A stretch of 64,000 nucleotides of DNA from Lampris incognitus (GCF_029633865.1 NC_079213.1:98976845-99040844); one strand, 5' to 3'; numbered from the stretch's first letter, positions 1-11,476 are shown. The notes: generated from the sequence alone by a model not told the origin. A program made the numbers and translations.

Positions 1-106
1 GACTTTTCATGGAAAACACGAAATTGTTTGGGTGATCCCAAACTTTTGAACGGTAGTGTATATATATATATATAAACGTGTTACTGTGTAATACGAAACT
101 ACTTAC

Positions 107-259
107 CAGAGTAGCGGACTTTGGAGTCTTTGGTGTCTTTTATTTTGATGGTATAATTGCTGATACATCCCCCGCGTTGTCCATTTGGAATCTCCGTCCA
201 GGTCACTGTCAGCACATTTCCCTCTACCATTTCTTGGACAGATGGACCACTCACTGGAG
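107..259 (-). CDS. il12rb2: il12rb2-like exon: third FN3 (D6), first half; last exon in window
   Basis: Encodes APVSGPSVQEMVEGNVLTVT then W...GCISNYTIKIKDTKDSK. It corresponds to paralogue exon 36945-37100 (SGPNVSI ... IEW ... GFITSYTI). Donor GTAAGT at the low end in phase 1. The gene continues beyond position 1. Confidence 0.8.
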
Positions 260-3200
260 CTGCGAACCACAAGCAGAACCAAGGAATAACAGTCAAATCG
301 GGTGAATGTTAAAAAGAACCATGTTCAAACAATGTCACGGGAACTCCATCACTACTTTTTATTTTTACCTTTTGCTTTGCTAAATTTTCAATGCCTTGGT
401 CTGTTACTATTAAATCAAAATACACTCAAATAAATCAATATCAAATTAATTCCCCCATCAAAGTCATTTACCTGACTCCAAAGTGCTGACACTGCTGAAT
501 CTGGCCCTGCCGATTGAGTTCTTATAGAGGGCATATACTGCTCCCTCATAGCAGTGAAACGGCTTCACGTCTGTGGAGGAGATATGAAGAAGAGGCATAA
601 GATGAGGGTGATATACATCAAAAAGGTGTTTTTAGAGAATGTAGTGTAAAGAGTCACAGAAAGCTGAATAAGTTTATCTGCACACAACGTTTATTGAGAG
701 AGAAACATTTCATCATTCATCTGTGACTTCTTCAGTCTCAACTGACTGCAGGTATCCCCCACTCTTATAAACAGCACAGTGGCATAATGACTGAAAATGA
801 GCCCTCTTCACATAGAGGGAACGAACCATCCCTGAATCGGGGGCTAAGAGTACATCTGTCGTCATCTTACAATGCTGTGATTGCAACCATTCCCAAATCT
901 TCTGTGAATAGTACACATGGCCATTCTAACTGTAGTTAATACTCATGGCAATTTGCATATCAATAAAAGTGTCCAGATGAACTGATTCACCTGTGATTTT
1001 CTTACCTGGATTATTGAGCATGCATAAAGATATAGTGTAGAGCAATTACAGATGGGAAAATCGCAAAAGAATGTGGCTATGGGGGCGCCTGGGTAGCGCA
1101 GCGGGCTATTCCGTTCGAATCCCCGTGTTGCCTCTGGCTTGGTCGGGCGTTCCTACGGACACAATTGGCCGTGTCTGTGGGTGGGAAGCCGGATATGGGT
1201 TTGTGTCCTGGTTACTGCTCTAGCACCTCCTCTGCTCGGTCGGGGCACCTGTTCAGGGGGAACAGCGTGATCCTCCCACGCGCTACATCCCCTTGGTGAA
1301 AGTCCTCACTGTCAGGTGAAGAGAAGCAACTGGTGGCTCCACGTGTATTAGAGGAGGCATGTGGTAGTCTGCAGCCCTCCCCAGATCAGCAGAGGAGGTG
1401 GAGCAGCAACCGGAACAGCTCAGAAGAGTGGGGTAATTGGCCGGATACAATTGGCAAGAAACGGGGATAACCCCCCCCCCCCAAAAAAAGAGAAGAATGT
1501 GGCTATTATTGACGAGTCTTGATTGTGTTCATGCGCTGTGCCATGGATGCATGCAAGTCATTCTGATACTCATGACAAACATTACTTTTGATGCTACAAA
1601 CTCATTCTTTATGTTTTTTGGCATTACAAATTATTAACTGTTAAGCCAGCAGAGACAGACAGTCATATAAATCTTCATGATTTACATAACAGGATCTTAC
1701 TAAGAACATAAAACTGCCATTTACATTTGGTTCACTGGCAACCTAAAAGTACCTGAATCAAATATGAATCTCTCAGCAGGGTATGGCTGTGACTCACCTA
1801 CTTACCCCGCTGACTTATCTTTACTTGTTTTTTCCACTTAGTCCTACATCAGCTATGACGTACCTGTGATGACTGCGTGATGGCTGTTCTGGCTCAGTTT
1901 CAGCCACTGGAGGTCTCTTAGCTGCTGGCCCTCTGGATACCACTCCACCAGATAGCCATCGGGTCGCAGTGTAGTTTCAGGCTTCGTCCAGGAGATGGAG
2001 ACAGTGCGGTTGCTCACCTTTACGCGAACATCCTGAGGAGGCTGGCCTGTGAAGGGGAAGAAGGAGGACTTCTTTTATAAAAATAAATAAAAGCTGAGTG
2101 GTAAAGACATGACGAACACTTACAGGAGAGAGTCACATGCACAGTTGCGCAACTGCAAATCACTCCTTTAACCCCGTGTCCAGTGTCGTTTACAGATCTG
2201 TGTAGCAACCTCTCAAAGGACTGCACACACCAAAGAAGGTGCAAATCATTTCCTCACATGAGAAAAAAAATCCTTTCACAAATTTTGATCAAACTGTTTT
2301 TCTACCGACATGTTTCAGTGACAAAAGTCATACATTTGGAACATGATGGTGAAAACATTCACATCTGAGTAAGTCATAACATTGGTACAAGTCATCGAAA
2401 AAGCATTCACCTGTTTTTTGAAGCATGGATATTATGGCAGGAGGGGACATTCCTTTGGAGTTGCAAGCAAACACAGTTATGTTACATTTGCTGCAGGACT
2501 GGATTGAAGAATTAGTGGCATCAGCGCTGAGATTCTTGGTGACGATCAATCCTGTATCTAGACAGTGAACTTTGACCAAGTATCGAACGATCTTCCCTCC
2601 GGCGCTGATATCATCCAGTTTCTTCAGTAAGAGGCAGATAAGATTCTGGGTTAGCCTCCAAAAAACATCCTAATGGTTTATTGTTTCAAAAAAGAAGATG
2701 GAGAAGTCCACCAATCTCTATTATGTTAAGACATCTGAAGTAGCACAATTAGACAAAATTGTGCCAACTGATTACAGGTGGCTTCAGTAAAAAAAATAAA
2801 AAAAGAAGTAAGAAAGAGTAAAAATAAAGAAATTGAGGAAAGGGGAAGTAAAGGGAATTTGTGGCAGACTGCAGGGAGCCTTTACATGTGGATGGGGTCA
2901 GGGTGCTGCTACACAGTGTGCTTAAAGAGTAAGGAGGAATAGTGCTTGAGACCGAGCATTTCTGTTAAGCTTTTCAGTTTCTTGTAAACTGAAACTGTGG
3001 CGTCTACTCTGGGTTTCTGTTAACCTTGCATGTGTTTTTTGCGATTTTATATGTGGCTGTGCATGTGTTGGGGTGTGTATTTATGTGTGAGGGTGTCTGA
3101 TTTTGTGTGTGTGCATGCGTGCATGTAAAGTAGAGGTTGAGTTGTAACACTAAGGAAGTGGTCAAGAGCTGGCCTTTAGCATGTGTAGACTAATAAAGAA

Positions 3201-6200
3201 AGTCTTGTGATACATTTGCATTATGTGCAATATCCCTCAACTCAATCTGCAGTTTGCATTATTGAACAATTCTCGCTCATAACAGCCGAGAGAAGTGAAA
3301 GTCCGTTTTCTTTGTCATGACTTGTGCATCTGACCAAGGAGTTGGTGAAAGCTTACCTTCCAGTAAACGGTCGTGGAGGCCATTTCAGAGGAGGATTCAG
3401 CCAACCATACATCCAGCTCTTTGTTTGGGCCTGTAAAACAGTAGGCTGCTAATGTTAAACTTATGAGTGACAAGGTTTTGTGTTTTCAAATGTTTAATTC
3501 TGCCTTCAAAGAATGAATATTCTAACAGCATTTATGAGTATTTGAATTACTGTAACGTTACATCACCGACAACTTATTTTATACACTTTTTACTGATCAT
3601 AATTCATTCTGATAATCTGTCATATCATTCAAGATTCATTTGAAATACACATGAGCATTTCCTCTGCAGCTCAGTTACAATTTCCTCAGAAGAACCCATG
3701 ACTAATAATGCCAGGAAACCTAACTCATATTTTCTCTGTCAGCGCATCAGTTGACATCTGGACAATTGATGCAGATGCCTTTCAAAATACGGAAGACCCT
3801 GCCAGGATGAGCAAAGACTATATGGCTAGTTACTGTGCTTTATCTTTGTTTTGCGAATTGTGGTTGCCATGGTTAGGCTTTATACATAGAAAAAAGAATG
3901 CCATGAAATTTCATTCATCACTGTTGAATTCATGAAGAAGAGCTCTTCTAGCTCAGCAGCAGCTCTGTGTGTATAGTATCTGACAGAGGAAGCGGGTTGT
4001 GGGGGACTTTCCCCATCCTGGCACACTAATAAAAACTCAACCTCAGTGGAGACAGATGCATGTGATACAGACAGATGACACCACAGTGTAAAGGTGGGAT
4101 CCCTATGTAAAGTCTATCAAGACAAACAAAAATGTTGGTGCCCTAAAACTGGACCCACCACTGTCAACTGGTAGTTATAAAAAAATTTTTTTTACACTCT
4201 ATTGATCCCTGTAGGGAAATTATGCTCTGCATTTAACCCATGCTAGCTGTGTAGCTAGCAGCAGTGGGCAGCCACCGTGCAGCACCCGGGGACCAACTCC
4301 AGTTCTTGTTGCTATGCCTGGGTCAAGGGCACAGACAGGAGTACTAACTCTAACATGCATGTCTTGTTTTGATGGTGGGGGAAACCGAAGCATCCGGAAA
4401 AAAAACCCAATGCAGACACGGGGAGAACATGCAAACTCCACACAGAGGACGACCTGGGATGACCCCCAAGGTTGGACAACCCTGGGTTTTGAACCCAGGA
4501 CCTTCTTGCTGTGAGGCGACAGCGCTAACCACTGGGCCACTGTGCTGTCCAATAGTCTGATTGTGGCTATTATTAAGCAGGATGAATGCAAAAAAGACAA
4601 CCAGCCTCTCCGGCAACAGAATAAAGGGCACTGCCTTTTTGTCAGGATACTCAAACTTAGTAAATAACTTTTAGGTGGATAGGGTTCATGTGTGCTCATA
4701 CAAAAAAAATAAAACAAGAGAAAATGAGACAGATTTGATGTGCCCCTCATCTCAAAAGCTTTACGCAACACAGAGATTTCTTCAGAGTTAAGTAATGTTC
4801 TACTCTAAATACCAATTGTACCTTTTCTGTCAGAGCATCACATTGTCTACTGCTGTGAGCTACTGAAGTTTTTAATTTTAATAATCACAAACAAGGCTAC
4901 ATTTTTGTCTGCCACAATCCAACAGTTCTTTCTGTTGGTCTGGTATTCTGTAGGCAATCAGCGGTGAATTGATAATTACTCATGCAGGGCTCAAAGGGAA
5001 GGAAGCATTGTCAATTTAGCTGATAGCAAGTACATCTTAAACTGCAAAGACAGCATTTTTTAAAAATATTTAGACAAAGCAAGATGCACTTTTATTCAAG
5101 TAGTGCAAGCACAGATATTAACAACAGGGCTTGTTAGGCAAATGACTTTTGTGTACCTTCCTCTTGAGTCCAGTTTGAGATGCTTGTGCTCCATTGACTC
5201 CACAGCCCAGTACTCAGCTTGACTCTGGCTCTGAAATAGTAAAGTCTGTAGGGTTCCAGAGAAGAGACGGACTGGACCCTGAGCAAATTCATCTGTCCGC
5301 TCTGTAAATTACAGTACATCTACATGGATTATCCACTTATGCTCCTTCATGTACATTTTTACAGAAGTAATATCGATGCAGTATACATGCGATGTTTGAA
5401 CGGGCTTGGCTGCAGCATAATTTCACTTTCGTTACTTCTGGAAACAATATATGTTGAGGATAAGCTACTTAGAGAAGGAAAGGCCAAGTGATAGTTTATT
5501 TTACATGCTCTTTCTAAATAGAGGGCTGTACCAATTTCAGCATTTCTGCACACAAATGTATGTCAACTGAAAATCAAAGATCATTGCATCTGGGTTTGAG
5601 TCAACCAAGGGGTTTGTGGTTTGATCTTAAGGCTATTTGGGATCCAGTGTTTGCCGTTTTTGCATTTGCAATATCTCTTGCAGCTTTGCAAAGCCGTTCC
5701 CTGACTTTTAAAAACCTAGAACAAAACTTATAGAAATTAAAGGTCATTTTTATCAGCCCACATTGTGTGTGTATATATATATATATATATATGTACTGCA
5801 TATGTAAGGGAATGGTTACTGTGTCTGAATGGGTTATCCATGCCCCTTGCTCTGTTTGGTACTGTATCTGTAGGTGCTGGGTCCTGTTGGACTGTCCAAC
5901 ATTGATGAGGCAGTCTCGGGAGCGACACGCAACTTTGTCTAAAACTGGTGGTGATGGCCTCACTGTAGGAGCAGAAGGAATGGACAAAGAATCAGCACTG
6001 CTGAAGTACTCTCTGGAGTCTATGGTCAGATTTAAAGAGATGGTTGCCTTTATCAAGACACGAGACACACAAAGATAACCACAATGCACACAGCGCTTCG
6101 AGATTAGTTGCTAACCCATTATATGCAAGAGAAGCGGATGAAGACTTGGTAGGAATCAATTGCTTCTTTCTCCACAACTGACTGAATAAATTCTTTTACA

Positions 6201-9200
6201 GATCCCATCACAGGAAAGACATTATCTACTGACACCATGCGTTATAAGTTGTGTAGCATGGCAAGAGAGCAGAAAGAATTTCACTGCAACGCTAGTTTCA
6301 GAATCCATTCTCAATATTACTACTAAAACCTACCTTATAAACATCTAGAAACTGTTGTTTGAAACAAAGCAAGAGACAGTTACTTTCACATGCAATGATG
6401 TGATCTCACAACATGAACTCATCTATTCCAACCTCAAGCATGGCAGTTAACGTAGATGCTTTAAGGGTGATTAGTGACGTGTTGCCAACTCACCGATGTC
6501 CGCAAGTGTGAAGCTGACAACGGTGGACGCTGCAGTGCCCAGTTGATTGCTTACATTGACCCATACAGAGATCACCTGGACGGAACTGGACACTTTGAAA
6601 ACAGCTGAGAGGAGGTTAGATTCCCCATTGGATCCCTTGTAGGACACAGGTACAGCTATGTGGTTTTCTCTCACCCTGGAATACACAAGGCAGTAATTTC
6701 ATGGGCTTGACAGGTTTAGGGTATAGAATATCAAATTGTCCATGAAGTGAAAAATGTTGAGTGGCATGTTGGCTTAGCACTGTCGCCTCGCAGCAAGAGG
6801 AATTTGGGTTTGATTTCAGTCCGCGTTTGTGGAGTTTGCATGTTTTATCTGGGTTTTTTTGTTTTGCTCTCTCTTTTTCTCCTGAAATGTATCCAGCCAA
6901 TTACCCCACTGTTCTGAGCTGTTCCGGTTGCTGCTCCACCCCCTCTGCTGATCCAGGGAGGGCTGCAGACTACTGCATGCCTCCTCCGATACATGTGGAG
7001 TCACCAGCTGCCTCTTTTCACCCGACAGTGAGGAGTTTCGCCAGGGGGACGTAACGCGTGGGAGTATCGCACTATTCCCCCCAGTTCCCCCTTCCACCGA
7101 ACAGGCACCCTGACTGACCAGAGGAGGCGCTAGTGCAGCGACCAGGACACATACCCACATCCGGCTTCCCACCCGCAGACACGGCCAATTGTGTCTGTAG
7201 GGATGCCCGACCAAGCCGGAGGTAACATGGGGATTCAAACCACCGATCCCCGTGTTGGTAGGCAACGGACTAGACCACTGTGCTACCCGGACACCCAATG
7301 TTTTATTTGTGTTAACATGGATTTCCTCCTGGAGTACAAAAACACGCATCGCATTATGGTAAAGTTTCTAAATTGCCTTTAGGTGTGTCTATGTAGGGTG
7401 TCTTCCTGCCTTCTTTCCAGTGCTTGCTAAAATAGGCCTCAGGCCTCAACCCCCCCCCCCCCCCCCGACCCAGACTTGGATTAAGCAGGTATAGATAATG
7501 GATGGATGGACGAAACATGTTGATTTAAAACGGAGTGATATTCAGCTGATAACTTGACATTCACAAACAACATCTTTTTGCTCATCTGATATGCTGAGAG
7601 CTAGGGTACAACCTTCATTTGCTTGAATGTTTGTAGGTTTCTTTAAATCAAAACCTTCAAAAAGATTCCATTTCTCTTTCAAACTCACCACAGTTTTGGA
7701 TCATCATCCAGCTCAGTAGCCCTTCCACTTTTCCAAGTACACTTCACATGTCCCACTTCACCATCAATGACATTCTGGATGCACGTTATGTTTTGAGGTA
7801 TTTCTGGAGGGTCTACAGGACAAGGAAGAAATGAATGAATAAAAAAAAGAGATGCTGTGTAGAGAGCGAATAACTAATAGTCAGATGAAACAAATTTGAC
7901 AGTCATCAGTCAATATCTAAGAAAAACATTTCTAGTTCTCTTCATGAAAACATTGGTTTTCTGTAAATAAAACTCTGAAATGATCTTAAACCCAGTTAAA
8001 ACCCATAATGTACTACCTTACTCCAACTATAAAGCCACTCCAACTTTTTTCTGAGTGACCAAATGAAGGAGGTCTGGAGCACAAAATTAATAGCAACCAA
8101 GAGATGGAGACAAAGAATGTTGAATCAGTTCATCTCGACACAACGTTTATAGTCAGATACGTTTCGTCACTCAACTAAGTGACATCTTCAATAAACGTTG
8201 TGTCCAGATGAACCGAGTCAACCTTCTTTGATTTTCTTACCTGTATTATTGAGCATGCATACAAGAGACGGAGTGTCTTCATCAAGTCTGAATCAGTCAT
8301 TAGTTTAATGTTTACATCTACACTATTAAGATACTGTTACGATTAACTGTGTGATTCAGACCTTCTCCTTCATTCAGTTTATCTGTCCTGTCTGTGTGAG
8401 GTACTGATTTTCCGCTGACTTGCAGGTTTCTCTTTGTTCTTGAGTAGAAATATGATTCCGAGAATATATACAGTATGTTCTAATCTAAACAGGCATCATG
8501 TCATGTGTCCAAAAGCAGCCCTTCCCTTTTTTATTTCTTAAATTGTACTTTGGCTTTCACAACTCCAGCTGTCTGGTCACACTATTCAGTTTATTTTATT
8601 TTGGTCAGCTTTGACACTATGCACTTGTTCTGACACTTGGTTTATGTACAAAGTATAGGTGAGAATGCAGAACCAACTACAGTGTGCTACTGTAGTTGTG
8701 CAACTCTGCCATGCATTTCTTCTGACAAATGGATGCCTGCTATAATGCAACAAGTATCTCAACAACAAAACATCATGGGCACCAGTCGGATTTATAGTTG
8801 TGTTCAAAATTCAGGGCAGATTTCATTTTTGATTTTAACAAAAACTTTTTCGAAGGGTGTATTTGTAAAATTTCAGCTTTCCCGAATCATAAAATGACTA
8901 GTCAATATCAACAGGGGTTGCGACTAAAATAGTGTGCCCCCAGCCCCCAACTATTTTCCAAATTTCTGCATTCAAAATCAAAGAAGCCCCCAGCCCTCAA
9001 AAACAGTATGTAAAAAAATAAAATAAAACCATTAGCAAGAGTGCAACAGTGGGAGAATATCCCACTTGGCCTTTAAATAGAGCCACAAGACATTCACTAC
9101 TCACATCCAGTGGTGATATCAAGTCCACAGGAGTCAAGGGCTGGCGTGCATTTATTACACTTGCAGCTATACGTTCTGTCCTCGGTTATGTTCTCCACAT

Positions 9201-9870
9201 TACGATAGAGGGTTGTAGAATTGAATACTTCGACCGGCTGTTGCTCATATGTATCATGTATGGTTTCATACATGATTCTTTTGCACTTGCAGTTAAAAGT
9301 GCAGTACACCTGAAAAGTGGAGCCTCGCTGCACAACAGGATCAGAGCCAGCGCTTGACCATATTTTGCAGGATTTCTCGCCTGGAGGAAAAGAATGAAAG
9401 AATCAGTCCAACACTGTTGCGATGAGATACTAATGACATTTCAAGGTTTTAACCCCGGTCCTTTTGTTACGTGAATCTATTGCCATCGCCACACTGAACA
9501 TTTTAACTGGGTCACTAACAAATTAAGTGCTGACTTTAGTGTAGTCTGAAAACCCTATCAGCTGTGCCTTTGTGGCTGTTCCTCATCCTCCGCCTCGCTT
9601 TATTAAGTTATCAATCAATCAATCAGACTTCATTGGCTACAATGTATTGATAAACTACTACACATATACACATCCTGTCTACACATCCTTGTAGTCTACG
9701 GAGTCTACTACGGAGTCTATACAACCGTGGTCGGTACATATCGGTCCAGATATTTTCAGAGTTTGCCCACTAAGTAAGCTGTATACAGGCAGCCAAACTG
9801 TACCTAAGCAAACGTGTATTCCCAACATCAGGATGAGCGTAATGGACCATGGTTGGGATGTTGTAGCCAT
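107..9870 (-). CDS. il12rb2: Class I cytokine receptor, IL-12 receptor beta 2-like, 5' part of gene (11 coding exons; 3' end outside window)
   Basis: Joined exons (minus): 9870-9804, 9380-9105, 7812-7689, 6675-6494, 5962-5820, 5301-5157, 3430-3357, 2621-2411, 2046-1864, 570-472, 259-107, about 552 residues. All borders are AG/GT and the phases join without a break. Domain order: signal peptide, cysteine-rich Ig-like D1, two-domain cytokine-binding module ending in WSQWS, then two FN3 domains and the first half of a third. This is the gp130/IL12RB2 layout: a membrane receptor chain that binds a helical cytokine and signals through JAK/STAT. Transmembrane and cytoplasmic exons lie beyond position 1. 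Exon plan and phases match the receptor at 27-44 kb, so the two are tandem paralogues. Calling it il12rb2 rests on that neighbour looking like IL23R and on the IL23R-IL12RB2 order known in mammals. Other gp130-family members (il6st, csf3r) cannot be excluded. Introns carry SINE and Penelope-like insertions, none in an exon. Confidence 0.7.
472..570 (-). CDS. il12rb2: il12rb2-like exon: D5, second half
   Basis: 99-nt exon encoding DVKPFHCYEGAVYALYKNSIG and ending STLES. It matches the 99-nt paralogue exon 37812-37910 in length and phase. The upstream intron holds a Penelope-like fragment and a SINE. Confidence 0.85.
655..1024. mobile_element. Penelope-like element terminal fragment
   Basis: Left end (ATAAGTTTATCTGCACACAACGTTTATTGAG) and right end (AAAGTGTCCAGATGAACTGATTC) are inverted relatives of the same terminal sequence, as in the larger copy at 25.9-26.76 kb. 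Carries a CTGAAGA...GAAA core on the minus strand (729-735 and below). Lies in an il12rb2-like intron. Confidence 0.7.
1081..1492 (+). mobile_element. tRNA-derived SINE (family A), internally shortened head
   Basis: tRNA-like promoter (GGGTAGCGCAGCGGGC ... GTTCGAATCCCC), a long body and a C/A-rich tail. Flanked by a perfect 14-bp duplication AAGAATGTGGCTAT at 1067-1080 and 1493-1506. Part of the tRNA-like head between box A and box B is missing compared with the copy at 40.79 kb. Confidence 0.85.
1864..2046 (-). CDS. il12rb2: il12rb2-like exon: second FN3 (D5), first half
   Basis: Encodes GQPPQDVRVKVSNRTVSISW, then DGYLVEWYPEGQQLRDLQWL. V.I.W ... GY.VEW is a standard FN3 A-C strand pattern shared with gp130-family receptors. 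Phase 1 at both ends. Confidence 0.85.
2411..2621 (-). CDS. il12rb2: il12rb2-like exon: D4, second half
   Basis: Encodes KLDDISAGGKIVRYLVKVHC through CNITVFACNSKGMSPPAIIS. The V.A.NS.G.S.PA pattern is the classic end of an FN3 domain. Phase 0 to phase 1; acceptor CTGAAG is weak but agrees in phase with the paralogue. Confidence 0.8.
2700..3300. other. Intron without recognised features
   Basis: il12rb2-like intron between exons 3357 and 2621; AT-rich with a GTGTGTGC stretch near 3060-3125. Nothing else supported. Confidence 0.5.
3357..3430 (-). CDS. il12rb2: il12rb2-like exon: first FN3 (D4), first half
   Basis: Short 74-nt exon: GPNKELDVWLAESSSEMAS then TTVYWK. The paralogue exon 40152-40234 reads GPSQQLTIW...VTVFWK with the same phases (1 to 0). 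The VYWK end is the typical B-C strand of an FN3 domain. Confidence 0.85.
4190..4553 (-). mobile_element. V-SINE copy (short-tail subfamily)
   Basis: Minus-oriented tRNA-like head (GGACAGCACAGTGGCCCAGTG near 4553), the V-core around GGAGTTTGCATG, and a tail ending TCCCTACAGGGATCAATAGAG. The same tail occurs in the copy at 62.24 kb. It gives rise to spurious open frames on both strands. Confidence 0.8.
5157..5301 (-). CDS. il12rb2: il12rb2-like exon: D3, second half with WSQWS
   Basis: Encodes SGQMNLLRVQSVSSLEPYRLY, then FRARVKLSTGLWSQWSTS. W-S-Q-W-S is the class I cytokine receptor signature on the F-G strands of the membrane-proximal half of the binding module. Phase 0 to phase 1. Confidence 0.9.
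5820..5962 (-). CDS. il12rb2: il12rb2-like exon: D3, first half
   Basis: Begins VRPSPPVLDKVACRSRD after acceptor CCTACAG and ends ...WITHSDT in phase 0 at donor GTAACC. Open sequence extends past both borders, so they were chosen by splice signals and phase agreement with the next exon and with the paralogue. Confidence 0.75.
6494..6675 (-). CDS. il12rb2: il12rb2-like exon: D2, second half
   Basis: Begins by completing a Trp codon, then VRENHIAVPVSYKG, and ends VVSFTLADIG, the hinge into D3. Contains ISVWVNVSNQLG, the usual end-of-domain strand pattern. Phase 2 to phase 1, GTGAGT donor. Confidence 0.85.
6757..6848 (+). mobile_element. V-SINE head fragment
   Basis: GGCATGTTGGCTTAGCACTG, TCGCCTCGCAGCAAGAGG and GTGGAGTTTGCATG match the 5' third of a V-SINE. 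It is cut by a family A SINE on its right. Confidence 0.7.
6849..7297 (-). mobile_element. tRNA-derived SINE (family A)
   Basis: Complete minus copy. Poly-T/C end at left (TTTTTCTCCTGAAATGTATC), tRNA-like head at right. Flanked by ATGTTTTAT at 6840-6848 and 7298-7306. Located in the intron between exons 7689-7812 and 6494-6675. Confidence 0.85.
7689..7812 (-). CDS. il12rb2: il12rb2-like exon: D2, first half of cytokine-binding module
   Basis: Encodes YPPEIPQNITCIQNVI, then KCTWKSGR: the conserved PP.IP..I.C....G.V.CTW pattern of the first cytokine-receptor FN3 domain. Phase 1 start, phase 2 end, GTGAGT donor. Confidence 0.85.
8113..8265 (-). mobile_element. Solo terminal unit of a Penelope-like element with hammerhead-like core
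   Basis: Starts GTTGAATCAGTTCATC and ends with the inverted relative near 8220, followed by CTTACCTGTATTATTGAGCA as in other copies. On the minus strand: TTGAAGA, a 6-bp stem GTCACT/AGTGAC with loop TAGTTG, then GAAACG (8161-8191). Confidence 0.7.
9105..9380 (-). CDS. il12rb2: il12rb2-like exon: Ig-like D1 domain
   Basis: Open through 276 nt in one frame, phase 1 at both ends. It encodes a cysteine-rich module (CKIW, VYCTFNCKCKR, SCKCNKC) that ends in CGLDITTG. The paralogue at 43330-43511 ends in the nearly identical CGLDLTGG, which anchors the homology of the two genes. Confidence 0.8.
9804..9870 (-). CDS. il12rb2: il12rb2-like coding exon 1: start codon and signal peptide
   Basis: ATG at 9870 opens a polar start followed by a hydrophobic run (ITLILMLGIHVCLG), a typical secretory signal. 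The donor follows TTAG/GTACAG and the exon ends in phase 1, matching the next exon (GC GAG). The same exon begins further upstream near 9935 after an acceptor-like CTGTAG, giving about 65 nt of 5'UTR that holds an ATG followed at once by TGA (minimal upstream ORF). Confidence 0.75.
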
Positions 9871-10420
9871 GAGTCCTCTGTCACTGGCCTGGCACCGTAT
9901 GTCTCTCTCACATGGCTGCGGTTACCTTCTCCTACAGACAAAAACAAATAAACAAATCCAGTAATCAACAGTCACGTTTTGGAAAAAGTGCGAGACTAAA
10001 CCTTCGTCATTCCCGCATTTGCAGAAGTCTTACGCGGATTAAAAAAAGAGCATCCTATCCCGACTAGCTCCCAGCGGTAACAGGTCTCCGAAGACGAACC
10101 GGAGACGACTGGTCGAAAGCGGCAGGTTAACGCCTGTCGGTTGCCATCGGATAAAAGGGTGACAAATAAAAAAAGAAAACAACAAACGTTTTGTCTACTC
10201 ACAAGACAGCAGCGGCATAACGTCGCATTTCTTCATTTTTTGCCGTCGTAATTTTCCCGCAGTTTCTATCCCATCGTCTTGTTTTGAGTGTCCACACGGT
10301 CCGGAGCACGAACCTGGCGCCTCGTTTGACTGACGCGGTTTGACACACGAGCGAGCACGCTCACAACTCCGCGTCTGGTAAACGACTCCTCTCAGTTCCC
10401 CATAGAGCAGCGATGTCCAA
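9871..10420 (-). promoter_or_regulatory. Probable 5'UTR and promoter area of the il12rb2-like gene
   Basis: A good donor (GTGAGT on the minus strand at about 10198-10203) could end a noncoding first exon that splices to the acceptor near 9936. The stretch 10000-10400 is richer in CpG than its surroundings (ACGCGG, CGTCG, GCGCC), as expected near a fish promoter. No clear TATA box was seen. Placement is inference. Confidence 0.35.
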
Positions 10421-10605
10421 CCCTGCTCCCTGACAACAACTACCCTGCCGCCGGCTTTTACTCCAAACCTAATTTAACACATCCGATTCAGTTAATCAAG
10501 GGCTTGGTCAGTTGGTAATTAGTAAAATCAGCTGTGTTAAACTAGGGTTGGATTGAAAACCTGCATGATGGTAGCTCTCCATGACCAGGGTGGGACACCA
10601 GAGAC
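10405..10605. mobile_element. Palindromic MITE-like repeat
   Basis: Two inverted arms: GATGTCCAACCCTGCTCC ... CTAATTTAACAC against GTGTTAAACTAGGGTTGG ... ACCAGGGTGGGACACC. This folded repeat type is common in teleosts (hAT-like non-autonomous; family assignment from memory). It sits just upstream of the il12rb2-like promoter area. Confidence 0.6.
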
Positions 10606-10611
10606 TTGTTC

Positions 10612-10880
10612 ATATATACTACTACACACATTAGAACGTGTTATACTAGTACAGAGACCAGTATGTAGAGACCAGTACGTATTATACTAGTATAGAGACC
10701 AGTACGTGTTAGAGACCAGTGCGTATTGTACTAGTATAGAGACCAGTACGTGTTATACTAGCATAGAGACCAGTACGTATTATACTAGTATAGAGACCAG
10801 TAAGTGTTATACTTGTGTAGAGACCAGTACGTATTATATTAGTATAGACTAGTACGTTTTATATTAGTATGTCAATTAGA
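10612..10880. repeat. Minisatellite, unit about 27 bp
   Basis: At least eight imperfect units of the type TAGAGACCAGTACGTATTATAC, with CGTGTTA and CGTATTA variants. Confidence 0.85.
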
Positions 10881-10897
10881 TATAGAGTATTTATTGC

Positions 10898-10899
10898 AT

Positions 10900-10942
<43 letters not shown>

Positions 10943-11052
10943 GCGTTTTTTTTCCGAAACCGTCAATGGTGTTATAAGTGCTCAACTAATGAGGAGTATG
11001 TATGTATGTATGTATGTATGTATGTATATATATATATATATATATATATAAT
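10898..11052. repeat. TA and TATG microsatellites
   Basis: (TA)n at about 10901-10938, then (TATG)n and (TA)n at about 10998-11052, separated by 60 bp of unique sequence. Another short TA tract lies at 11143-11162. Confidence 0.9.
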
Positions 11053-11163
11053 GAGCTGACGAGTGCAGCTGGTGAGTGCGAGACGCACGAAACACGCCTG
11101 TACTGCTATGCATTAAAATCTTTTTTCCTGTATCCGTGTTGATATATATATATATGTATATAT

Positions 11164-11336
11164 AGCAGCTGGCTCAGTTGGTAAGAACGTCTGCTTTCCA
11201 TGCTGGAGATTGTGTTTTGTGTGTAGCATTTTGAATTGCCTTGTTGCAGAGATGTGCTATTGATAAATTTGCCTTGCCCTGCCTTGCCTTGGTCAGGGGC
11301 ACAGATGGGAGTGTTGGCTCTAACGTGCATGTCTTT
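11164..11336. mobile_element. SINE-like fragments
   Basis: A tRNA-like head (AGCTGGCTCAGTTGGTAAGA) at 11166, a TTGCC tract, then about 50 bp (GGGGCACAGATGGGAGTG) related to the short-tail V-SINE in minus orientation. Confidence 0.4.
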
Positions 11337-11339
11337 TGA

Positions 11340-11476
11340 AGTCTTTTTAGCTATGCAACAAATAGCTGGAATAAGCTCGCAGAAGAATTGAGATTTGCTC
11401 CAACACTGGCTACTTTTAAATCCATATTAAAAACGTTCATGTCTACCATTGGTTTCTGCTAATGTGCAAACCTCAC
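11340..11476 (+). mobile_element. L2-type LINE, C-terminal coding fragment (left part of an interrupted element)
   Basis: Reads AWNKLAEELRFAPTLATFKS-like, the conserved end of L2/CR1-type reverse transcriptase ORFs. The 3'UTR continues after the LTR element at 15891. Confidence 0.65.

Noticed and set aside
4220-4771. 183-residue open frame on minus
   Set aside because: Most of it is a V-SINE read through; no protein features.
10612-10880. CRISPR-like array
   Set aside because: Units are contiguous tandem repeats without unique spacers, in a vertebrate genome.
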